A stretch of DNA of 64,000 nucleotides from Paraburkholderia sp. (GTDB taxonomy: Bacteria > Pseudomonadota > Gammaproteobacteria > Burkholderiales > Burkholderiaceae), in contig NZ_JAMXLH010000022.1 of assembly GCF_024281035.1 (NCBI RefSeq), forward strand, positions 62,001 to 126,000, written 5' to 3'. The position numbers were made by a program, and so were the translations under genes. Positions 55,820 through 64,000 of the stretch are shown piece by piece. Every line of letters begins with the position of its first letter. The first letter of the stretch is position 1. A model generated the notes under the pieces. That model had not been told where the DNA came from and did no database searches. It saw only the letters and a program-made list of their open reading frames with translations.

Positions 55820-56170
55820 ATGGGTATTCTGTCGAAAATCATCGCGCGTCTTTTCGGGCGCGCTACCACGCAAACCGAGGAACCGCATATGGAAAACGCA
55901 CAACCGGCAGCCGCCGCATTCGCGGGTGTCGCGCCCGCGCCCGCTGCCCCCGTTCAAGGCGTCGCCGCCGCAACCGATCCGACGCCCGCAGCACCGGCAG
56001 CCGCCGTAATCGTTGCGCCCGCGACCGCAGTGGCCAGCAACGCGCCCGCACGCCTCTCGCTGGGCATCCGCCTTGCTACGCGCCTGTCGGCGCTCGTCCC
56101 CACGGCCACCGAGGCGCAGGTGGAAGCCGCGGCATCCGCCGCGCTCGACGCGCTTCTGCCGTCCAGCTGA
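55820..56170 (+). CDS. Ala/Pro-rich small protein with amphipathic N-terminus, moron candidate
   Basis: MGILSKIIARLFGRATT...; isolated between gene D and attR. Confidence 0.45.
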   Translation: MGILSKIIARLFGRATTQTEEPHMENAQPAAAAFAGVAPAPAAPVQGVAAATDPTPAAPAAAVIVAPATAVASNAPARLSLGIRLATRLSALVPTATEAQVEAAASAALDALLPSS

Positions 56171-56288
56171 CGTGCGGCTACTGGGCGTGAGTGATCGTCC
56201 GCCGGAGTGATGGCAGCGCCGGGGTGAGTTTGCGGCGCCCTCGGCGCGCACGGAGGCAGCCGAGACGATGCAAATGGGGTGCCGAAAC

Positions 56289-56363
56289 TGTCTAATAATT
56301 GCTTTCCAATAGTCAGGAAACCCGCGTAGATTGATGCCTATTTATTGAGCAACGCATTAGACA
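56289..56363. promoter_or_regulatory. Putative integrase arm-type sites, right: TGTCTAAT 56289-56296 and inverted ATTAGACA 56356-56363
   Basis: Same octamer as the left arm, within 130 bp of attR. Confidence 0.55.
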
Positions 56364-56414
56364 TGAGCAGCGCAGAGCGCTAGTGCGAAGCGTGTTTGAG
56401 TGTTATCAAACCAT

Positions 56415-56433
56415 CTGTCGAAAAATCAGCATG
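56415..56433. repeat. attR core CTGTCGAAAAATCAGCATG
   Basis: Identical to 15886-15904. Confidence 0.9.
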
Positions 56434-56705
56434 ATCCCACTCCCTCGCTGCGGCACGCGGGCCGGATATGAGCACGCGCGGCCAGAAGGCCGCGCGTTCG
56501 ATGTCAGGTGAGGCGAACCAGATTTGGGAAATGCGGTGAAAGCCGTGCGACCGTACCGTTGACGTCCGTCAAAACCGGGCCGAACGCACGGTGGCCGCAC
56601 GGGGAGCGTACTCCCTAACGGAGAAATTGTCGCCCAGGGTCTGCCGTCTTCGCGAGGCGAGCGTGACGCGATAAGGATTGGAGGCCGGTGCCGAGGCTAC
56701 CCGCG

Positions 56706-57356
56706 CTAGTGCCGGTATAGATCGTCCATTTGATTGGTCGAGGCAGCGTGCCTGAAGAAACCATATCGGATTAACGTAGCTCGTAAGGAGTGCTTGTGAA
56801 TATGCCTTGTGTATCGCGCTGGCCGCACGTTGCCGATCGCGCCGGGCCGTGCGTTGTGCGGGTTGCTCGCGAGAACCGGCGCGTTTGGGGCGGGCGGTGC
56901 CGCATTTCCGCCATTCATTGCCTGTTGCAGGAGCGCGAGCGTTTCCGGGGTTGCCCCGCGCAGCGCCATGACGCTGATCGTCGCGTCGAATACGCAATCC
57001 CATTGGCCTGACGACGCGCAGTGATGCGCGCGTGCAAGCATGTGAGCCGGCGACTCGGCTGCCGTGGCGGGTAACGTGGTGGACGATGCGGCGGTTGTGG
57101 CGGTCGGACCGCTTGAACTGTCTGCCGCGCTTGCGGTAAAAGTCTGCACTGCACCACTCGTCTGGCTGCTCAAATGGTTTCCGACGTCGAATTCCGCGTC
57201 GGCTGCCAGGACGAGAACATAGAACGTCACAGTCAGCGCCACGCTCAAGCCGGAGCCCCACGTCAGCGACGCAGGCGTGTTGTCCTGCACGGATTGGCCC
57301 TTACCGTGCCGGGCCATATCCGTGGGACGATGTCGAAATCGCTGGAGTATCGTCAT
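56706..57356 (-). CDS. Hypothetical membrane-anchored protein
   Basis: One N-terminal hydrophobic segment, low-complexity linker; 216 aa. Confidence 0.4.
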   Translation of the reverse strand: MTILQRFRHRPTDMARHGKGQSVQDNTPASLTWGSGLSVALTVTFYVLVLAADAEFDVGNHLSSQTSGAVQTFTASAADSSSGPTATTAASSTTLPATAAESPAHMLARAHHCASSGQWDCVFDATISVMALRGATPETLALLQQAMNGGNAAPPAPNAPVLASNPHNARPGAIGNVRPARYTRHIHKHSLRATLIRYGFFRHAASTNQMDDLYRH

Positions 57357-57461
57357 CGCGCGAACTTCCCTGTATCAGTGGGCGTCACGCCGTGAAAAAA
57401 ACAGCCTGTGAAGCGTCGACGTGACGCCGCGAACCACGCAATCGCCGTACCTGGCTGGCGC

Positions 57462-57974
57462 TTACCATTTGATCTGCGCGTTCATGTTGCCGGTCTGAAC
57501 GATTTCGAATTTCATTTCGCCGCGGTACGTGCCTTCAACCCGGTAGTCGGCTTCCGGGACCGAGAAGAGACAGTACGGGCCAGCCGCGACGAAATCCATC
57601 AGCACGCGGCCATGCCGTCGCAACTTGACAGAGACTTCGTTGAGCGGTGCGCCGGTCGAAGCCGATACGAACGATACGCCAAGGTTGAACGGGTGTTGAG
57701 GGTCCGGTGACGTGACGTGCGTATCGAGCCCGCGGCTGCCGCACACGTAATAAAGCATCTCCTGGGGCAACGCCGGATTTGCGGATGGCCGCGACGGCGC
57801 CTGCGGTGCGGCGGTCTGCAGGTTTTGCGCTGCAACGGGCATAGCGGGTGTTGTGATTGGCGACGGCGTGGTCGATGGTCTTGCGATTTGTGCATGTGCG
57901 GGTAGCGCGCAAGTCCCGGCGATCAGCAGCATGCCTGTGACCATACACAGACCTCGTTTGCTCAAGGTCCCCAT
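57462..57974 (-). CDS. Hypothetical secreted protein
   Basis: Signal peptide MGTLSKRGLCMVTGMLLIAGTCALPAHAQ. Confidence 0.55.
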   Translation of the reverse strand: MGTLSKRGLCMVTGMLLIAGTCALPAHAQIARPSTTPSPITTPAMPVAAQNLQTAAPQAPSRPSANPALPQEMLYYVCGSRGLDTHVTSPDPQHPFNLGVSFVSASTGAPLNEVSVKLRRHGRVLMDFVAAGPYCLFSVPEADYRVEGTYRGEMKFEIVQTGNMNAQIKW

Positions 57975-58881
57975 GATCTTCTCCCTCGCTGGTGTGCAAC
58001 AAGGATAGGAATCGCGATGATGAAATGCAACCTTCAGGAAACAGCCGACGAATGGGCTCCTGAGGGACGGGTTCCATGTAACAAAGTGATACGCACGTTA
58101 AATTCCGATAGCAGCGCATTGATAAATTTATTGCGTGCCTAGAATGATGTATCGGCAAGTAAGCAGGAGTGCCCGGTTCGTCTGATGATGCAAGCGACGC
58201 CGCCGCCCGATATTGACGACGAGCGGTACATGTCGGCGCCTGCTGTCGCAGGCGGGCACGCCGCCCGTGCGCGATAGCTGCTTCGTCTCTACTCGAAGTC
58301 GCGAGTGTTCCTCTCGTGAACGAGCGCCGATTTCATACGATTTGCCCATCGATCGCGTGACGGGTCACGCTTGTAACAGCACTCGCTGTTGATCACGCTC
58401 AGACGCATTCACGCGTCGTATACAGCACTGCAGAACGCAGACCGTGCTCCGGCGCAGCTGCGATCGTACAAAACACGCGCACCTGTGAGCGCGCCTTGAA
58501 TTTTTGTCTGCCGGCGTGGCAACGCCTTCGCGTTCGAGGACGCATTAACGCTTCACGGTGACGGGATTCCGGCCGCGGGTCATGACCGGAACGACGCAAT
58601 GGCGAGGGTGTTTCGTCAAGCACAAGAAAGGGCGGTGTCATTCTCGACCGCTATCCATTGCAGCACGCATCAACACTTGAGGGCGCGGCCCTTTTGTCGG
58701 GAGCGCCAGGAAACAGAAAACCGTTTTATTGGATTCGCAAGCGTTTTACGTCGTGGTTCATTTATTTGATTGCTTACTGTTGTTGAAAAAACAGGAGGAT
58801 TCGTCTGCCATTTCCGGCATGGCGCTTGCGCCAGACGCGTTCACACTCGAATCAACGTTAGGCGAGCAGGGGCATACGACA

Positions 58882-61311
58882 ATGAACAAGAGAAAGCGTT
58901 TGTATATATCGCCTCGCAGACGTCCACTCGGCGCATGCGCGCCTGCGGCCGTGCTGCTGTTGTCCGCTTATGCGGCGCTCGAAAGCAAGGACACCATTGC
59001 GCGGGAAGAGGATGTCGCTAAGCCTGTCATTTTCGTGGTTGCCGTGGTCGACCAGCCCGCGGATGAAACGCCGGTTTCTCGCCCCGTCGTTACGAGCGAC
59101 ATCGGCGCGACGATCTATGCGGTGGACACAGCGCAGTCTGCGCCGGAGCCGGTAACGCGCGATGCGCAGACTCATTCGTCCGCTGCGCCGGACAGCGGCA
59201 GCGCTACACAGGTTGCCGAAAATAGCGCTGATACGGCGACGGCAACGCCGCCCGCGATACCCGTGATACCCGCGACGCCTGAAGTGGCCCAGAACACGCA
59301 ACCCATGACGGAACCCACGACCGGACCCACGCCGCCGAATCCTCCGCCGGATAGCAGCACCACGCCAGGCATGCCGCCTGTGGGCGCGCCCGGACAAACG
59401 CCGCCGGCGCAGACGGCCGAGCAGCCCAATGACACGCTTCGACGCGAAGTGTTCGGACTCGCGACGAGTGGCGGCGCAATCCGCGCGCTTGACGAGGCGA
59501 AGGCGCGACCCGATGTGTTTACGCCTGTCGATATCGCACAGATCGAGGAACTCAGCATCCGGCAGGAGGTGCGCGGCGGTCGCGACAAGGTGCGCGCGAT
59601 GTCGAGCCACGATCGCTTCGACGCGCTCGATTCCGCGATCCATTCGGCACACGACTTTGAAGCGCGTTTGCCCGAAACGCCGGAGTACGCGGAAGTGCGA
59701 GCTTCGCTTGCCGGCGACATGACGGTCGCCTATGCCGCGCGCGGCAGGATGAAGGACGCGGTTGCGGCGTTCGAATCGATTCCGCCTCGGTCGGGTATTT
59801 CAGTCGAAGCGCTCGCCGCCGTGGGCGAAGCGTATAGCTACCTCCAGGAACCCGGTAAGTCGGAACAGGTTTATCGCCGCGCCATCGAGCAGGAGACATC
59901 GTCGACGACCGATGAAGCGACGCGCGGATTCCAGTACGGCACGCACACGCGCCCCATCGATCTGCGCGAGGGCCTCTTCTACGCGCTCACCGACCAGGAC
60001 AAGTACACGCAGGCGAGGCAGGTGCTCGAAGACATCCGCACCGCGCTGCCGCCAGCCGACCAGGTGCACCCGTGGGATCTCGCGAACGATGACTACATGC
60101 GCTATTACCGGCTGTACGCGCAGTACCAGATCTACATCGGACAGACGAGCGCAGGCATGGCGGGACTCGATCGACTGAGGGAGCAGGTGCCGTTCAGCGC
60201 GGAAGTGCGCAACGCGCAGGCTGACGCAACGCTTGGCGCGTCCAGTACGCGCCGCGCGCGCGACATGTACAGCGCAACCTTGACCGATCACCCGGAAAAC
60301 CTCGAGGCGCTCGCGGGTCTCGGCCGCACATCGCTCATGCTGGACGACTATGCGAATGCGCGTCTCATCAACAATGCATTCAACGATACGTTCCCCGAGA
60401 ACGGTTCCGTGCGCAGCTTCAAGCGCGACTATGCGGCCTACCGCGCGCCGGTGCTATCGGTCGAATTCAACGGCGAGCACGGCAACTCCGCGCTGGCGGA
60501 CAATTCGTTCAGTATCGATACGACGCTGTATTCGCCGCCGATCTACGACAACTGGCGTGTATTCGCACACAACTTCTTCGGCCACGCGAATACGGATATC
60601 GGCAACGTGAGCCGCACGCGGACCGGCGTTGGCGGCGATTTCCGCAAGGGACCGCTCTCCGTGACGGCGGAGGCCACCCGCTCGATTGGTCCGGCTGCGC
60701 GCACCGGCGGCAACGGCAGTGTCGCGTATACCTTCAACGACTACGTTTCAGCGAATGTCTCGGTCGACAGCGACGTCAATACGCTGCCGTGGAAGGCCTA
60801 TGTCCAGCACATCTGGGGGAAGAATGCCCAGGTCGCCATCAATTTAACGGACACGGACCGTCGCTCGGCGGAGCTGTCTTATTCGGCTACGCGCTTCAGC
60901 GATTCGAACTTCAACCAGGAAATTTCGGGAAGCGCCACGCAGCGCGTATTTACCGCGGCAAACCAGTTCGTGAATCTCTCGCTGAACCTGAACACCAGCA
61001 GCAACACGCGCGCCAATACGGCGTATTTCGCGCCTGCGCGCGACTACACGGCGGAACTCGTCGCCATGCATCAATGGGCAATCTGGCGCGCGGGCGAAAA
61101 ATCGTTGGTGCAGCGCATCTATCTGAGCGCGGGCGCGTATAACGAACGCGGCTTCGGCACGAGCGCCGAGGGCGGCGTGCGTCTCGAACACGCGTGGACG
61201 TTCAGTCACGACATCAGGCTCACGTATGGCATCGGCGGGCTTAGCCACGCGTACGACGGTGCACGCGAAACGTCCGGCATTGCCTACGCCACGCTCACGG
61301 TTCCATTCTGA
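58882..61311 (+). CDS. pgaA: PgaA-like outer-membrane PNAG export porin
   Basis: TPR-like region then beta-barrel-like C-terminus ending in F; followed by pgaB and pgaC. Confidence 0.75.
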   Translation: MNKRKRLYISPRRRPLGACAPAAVLLLSAYAALESKDTIAREEDVAKPVIFVVAVVDQPADETPVSRPVVTSDIGATIYAVDTAQSAPEPVTRDAQTHSSAAPDSGSATQVAENSADTATATPPAIPVIPATPEVAQNTQPMTEPTTGPTPPNPPPDSSTTPGMPPVGAPGQTPPAQTAEQPNDTLRREVFGLATSGGAIRALDEAKARPDVFTPVDIAQIEELSIRQEVRGGRDKVRAMSSHDRFDALDSAIHSAHDFEARLPETPEYAEVRASLAGDMTVAYAARGRMKDAVAAFESIPPRSGISVEALAAVGEAYSYLQEPGKSEQVYRRAIEQETSSTTDEATRGFQYGTHTRPIDLREGLFYALTDQDKYTQARQVLEDIRTALPPADQVHPWDLANDDYMRYYRLYAQYQIYIGQTSAGMAGLDRLREQVPFSAEVRNAQADATLGASSTRRARDMYSATLTDHPENLEALAGLGRTSLMLDDYANARLINNAFNDTFPENGSVRSFKRDYAAYRAPVLSVEFNGEHGNSALADNSFSIDTTLYSPPIYDNWRVFAHNFFGHANTDIGNVSRTRTGVGGDFRKGPLSVTAEATRSIGPAARTGGNGSVAYTFNDYVSANVSVDSDVNTLPWKAYVQHIWGKNAQVAINLTDTDRRSAELSYSATRFSDSNFNQEISGSATQRVFTAANQFVNLSLNLNTSSNTRANTAYFAPARDYTAELVAMHQWAIWRAGEKSLVQRIYLSAGAYNERGFGTSAEGGVRLEHAWTFSHDIRLTYGIGGLSHAYDGARETSGIAYATLTVPF

Positions 61312-61338
61312 CGACGGCGGCTCGCAAGGAGGCCGGCA

Positions 61339-63426
61339 ATGCATTCTCGTAGACGTTTTATCTGTGGCTGTCTTGGAGCGATGGCAGGTTGCACGATGTT
61401 TTCATCGCTCGTGCCGGCGAAGCTGATCGACATCCTGCCGCCGGCCGATCCTGCCGACGGCAAGACGTTTCGTGTGATCTGCTTTCACGATGTCCGCGAC
61501 CATCTGCGAGCCGAATTCAATACGAACAACGTAATCGACCCGTATGCGATCGATACGGGCACGCTGACATCGATTTTTTCCTGGCTTGAAGCCAATGGCT
61601 ATCACGCGATCACTTTCAGTTCCATTGCGGCCTCGCGCAACGGCGGAAAACCATTGCCGCCGCGCTCGGTGCTGATCACCTTCGACGACGGCTTCATGAG
61701 TCATTACACCAAGGTGCTGCCGCTGCTCAAGCGCTTCAACTATCCGGCCGTGATGGGCATCGTGACGTCATGGATCGACACGCCGGCGGACACCGGCATT
61801 CGCCTTTCCGACACGCTGGTGGTGCCGCGCAATACGTTCATGTCGTGGAACGAGGTGCGCGAAGTGGCGCGTTCCGGCCTCGTCGAACTGGCATCGCATA
61901 CGCACGACATGCACCACGGCGCGGTCGCCAATCCGCAGGGCAACGAGCTGCCGGCAGCGACCTCGCACCTGTATCTGAAGGATGAATCGCGCTACGAAAC
62001 GGATACGGAATTCGAATCGCGCGTGCATGGCGACCTCGGTACGAGCATCCAGCAGCTCAAGGCGCAGACGAGTTTGCCCGTTCGCGCGATGGTGTGGCCA
62101 TACGGTGCGGAAAATCTTCCGGTGCGCCGCATCTCGTCGAAGCTCGGCATGCCGGTGCAGTTCACGCTCGAATCCGGGCCGAATACGAGCGATGTGCCGC
62201 TCGACCGTCTGCGCCGCATCCTCATCATGTACGACATCGACGTCGGCGGCTTCGAGCGTTCGATGCGCGAGCCCGCGGAGAATCGCGGCGAAGTCAATCC
62301 GGTGGAGCGCGTCGTGGTGGTTTCGCTCGACGATGTCTACGATCCGTCGCCTGACATGCAGGAAAAGAAGCTCGGTCAACTGATCGACCGTATCTACCGC
62401 CTGAAGCCGAGCTCGGTGTACCTGCAGGCATTTTCGGATCCCAACAGATCGGGCTTTGCGCAGGCACTGTACTTTCCGAACCGGCATTTACCGGTTCGCT
62501 CGGATCTTTTCTGCCGCGCCGCATGGCAACTGAATACGCGTGCGGATGTTGCGGTGTATGCATGGATGCCGACACTCGCGTTTGCAGTGCCCGCCCAGCT
62601 CGAAGGCCGCCTCGAATTCGTGAGGCCCGCTGCGGGCAGCAAGCTCCCGCCCGGTGCATCGGCGGTGCGGCGGCTCAGTCCGTTCGATCCGGGTGTCCGC
62701 GCGTATGTGCGCGACCTTTATGAAGACCTCGGTAAATACTCGGCGATTACGGGCCTGTTGTTTGGCGAAGACGCGATGCTGACCGATTTCGAGGACGACA
62801 GCCATCAAGGCCACCAGATGCTGGCGCGCTGGAACCTGCCGCCCGACATCGGCCAGATTCGCGCGAATCCCGACTTGATGAAACGATGGGGGGATCTGAA
62901 AACGCGGCATTTGCTCGATTTCACGAAGGAACTCGAGCGGATCGTGCTCGACAGCCAGAACAGTGCGGACGTGCTGAGCGTGCGCACGATTTTCCCGGAT
63001 GTGCTGACCGATCCGGACGCCGGGCAACGCTACGCGCAAAACTACCCGGCATTCGTGCATGCGTATGACTTCGTCGGCCTGCTTGCGATGCCGTCGCGGC
63101 AGGGTATTTCATCGGTGGACAGCTGGCTCGATTCCCTGTCGACGACGGTGCGCACGGTGCCGGATGGCCCGCGCCGAACCGTCTTCCTGCTCGAAGCTAC
63201 CAATTCCAGAACGGGCGACAGCGTGCCGGCGAAACGCCTGACCGATCAGATGCGCCATCTGCGGCAGTCCGGCATGGTGAGTTACGGGTACTACCCCGAC
63301 AACTTCGCGCACGATCTGCCGACCGTGGCCGCGCTGACCGACGTCATGTCGATGCGCTCGCGGCTCGATCCTGCCTCGATCAGTGCGCTGCTCAAGGGCA
63401 ACAGCGAAAGGATGCGACCGCAATGA
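61339..63426 (+). CDS. pgaB: PgaB-like poly-beta-1,6-GlcNAc N-deacetylase
   Basis: Deacetylase motifs RSVLITFDDGFMSHYTKVLPLLKRF and ELASHTHDMHHG; C-terminal glycoside-hydrolase-like region. Confidence 0.9.
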   Translation: MHSRRRFICGCLGAMAGCTMFSSLVPAKLIDILPPADPADGKTFRVICFHDVRDHLRAEFNTNNVIDPYAIDTGTLTSIFSWLEANGYHAITFSSIAASRNGGKPLPPRSVLITFDDGFMSHYTKVLPLLKRFNYPAVMGIVTSWIDTPADTGIRLSDTLVVPRNTFMSWNEVREVARSGLVELASHTHDMHHGAVANPQGNELPAATSHLYLKDESRYETDTEFESRVHGDLGTSIQQLKAQTSLPVRAMVWPYGAENLPVRRISSKLGMPVQFTLESGPNTSDVPLDRLRRILIMYDIDVGGFERSMREPAENRGEVNPVERVVVVSLDDVYDPSPDMQEKKLGQLIDRIYRLKPSSVYLQAFSDPNRSGFAQALYFPNRHLPVRSDLFCRAAWQLNTRADVAVYAWMPTLAFAVPAQLEGRLEFVRPAAGSKLPPGASAVRRLSPFDPGVRAYVRDLYEDLGKYSAITGLLFGEDAMLTDFEDDSHQGHQMLARWNLPPDIGQIRANPDLMKRWGDLKTRHLLDFTKELERIVLDSQNSADVLSVRTIFPDVLTDPDAGQRYAQNYPAFVHAYDFVGLLAMPSRQGISSVDSWLDSLSTTVRTVPDGPRRTVFLLEATNSRTGDSVPAKRLTDQMRHLRQSGMVSYGYYPDNFAHDLPTVAALTDVMSMRSRLDPASISALLKGNSERMRPQ

Positions 63427-64000
63427 TGCACATCGTCATCGACAAGCTGCAGGACTTTATCTTCTTCTATCCGTTCTTCATGTCGTACTTGTGGATGATC
63501 GGTGGAATTGTCCATTTCTTCGCGCTGGAGCACGGACGGACCCGCTCGTCGCTCGCCATCGTGAGGGCCGGGACGCCAAAGGTTGCCATCATCGTGCCGT
63601 GCTACAACGAAGAAATGAATGCGCGCCGCGTGTTGGGCCACCTTGCGAGGCTCGAATATCCGAACTACGAGATCATCGCCGTCAACGACGGCAGCCGCGA
63701 TCACACCGGCGAGATCCTGAATCAGCTGGTGGTCGAAATTCCGGGTCTCACCGTGATTCACCACGCGAAGAACGAAGGCAAGGCGATTGGTCTCACGACG
63801 GCAGCGGCCGTGACCAATGCGCCGTACCTCATGTGCATCGATGGCGATTCGCTGCTTGGCGAGGACGCGATCGAATGGATGCTCGAGCACCTGATTTCCG
63901 ATCCGAACGTGGGTGCGGTGACGGGCAATCCGCGTATTCGCACACGCACGTCGCTGCTTGGGCGAATGCAGGTTGGCGAATTCTCGTCGATCGTCGGGCT
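63423..64000 (+). CDS. pgaC: PgaC-like glycosyltransferase, truncated by window end
   Basis: VAIIVPCYNEEMNARRVLGHLARLEYPNYEIIAVNDGSRDHTGEIL. Confidence 0.9.
   Translation, partial: MMHIVIDKLQDFIFFYPFFMSYLWMIGGIVHFFALEHGRTRSSLAIVRAGTPKVAIIVPCYNEEMNARRVLGHLARLEYPNYEIIAVNDGSRDHTGEILNQLVVEIPGLTVIHHAKNEGKAIGLTTAAAVTNAPYLMCIDGDSLLGEDAIEWMLEHLISDPNVGAVTGNPRIRTRTSLLGRMQVGEFSSIVG

Larger units (their letters stand above)
15886..56433. mobile_element. Complete-looking prophage, lambda-like head and P2-like contractile tail
   Basis: Flanked by exact 19-bp direct repeat; integrase, CI-type repressor, replication, lysis, packaging, head and tail modules in order. Confidence 0.95.

Noticed and set aside
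55876-55898. Possible degenerate repeat copy GAACCGCATATGGAAAAC
   Set aside because: Needs a gap and several mismatches; similarity comes mostly from an ATGGAA start-like context
1-64000. tRNA or rRNA genes and insertion sequences
   Set aside because: None recognised by eye; attachment is in a protein gene rather than a tRNA. A tRNAscan/ISfinder run would be needed to exclude them

Overview
GC-rich, Burkholderia/Paraburkholderia-like chromosomal segment (taxon inferred from protein style only). The left flank (about 1-15.9 kb) carries the end of an arabinose-type ABC importer (araG/araH), assorted metabolic genes, a LolD/FtsX-type ABC export module with an AttH-like partner, and a minus-strand operon (MBL-rhodanese then GNAT). 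The right flank (about 56.4-64 kb) carries secreted-protein genes and the start of a pgaABC (PNAG) operon. Between them lies an apparently intact ~40.5 kb prophage bounded by an exact 19-bp repeat CTGTCGAAAAATCAGCATG (15886-15904 and 56415-56433). It has a lambda-like head (GpA terminase, lambda-family portal, protease-capsid fusion) and a P2-like contractile tail (V-W-J-I-H, sheath, tube, E/E', T, U, X, D). Most notable observations: (1) an exact 18-bp sequence GAAACCCTCATGTGGAAC occurs four times, same orientation, only in the late region, each copy shortly upstream of a structural gene start; (2) cI-type operators CTACAA-N6-TTGTAG in a lambda-like OL/OR layout, with a membrane FxLYD-like gene in the position lambda uses for rexAB; (3) seven iteron-like repeats inside the replication gene at 17,17,17,22,22,22-bp spacing; (4) three perfect DnaA boxes in a 13-bp inverted repeat between the lysis genes and terminase; (5) attachment at the start codon of a host MBL-rhodanese gene, so the prophage replaces that operon's promoter; (6) a 12-copy pentanucleotide tract inside the second gene of the same operon; (7) a GGGTTTT slippery site at the tail chaperone gene. 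All family assignments come from reading the translations and none was checked by database search.
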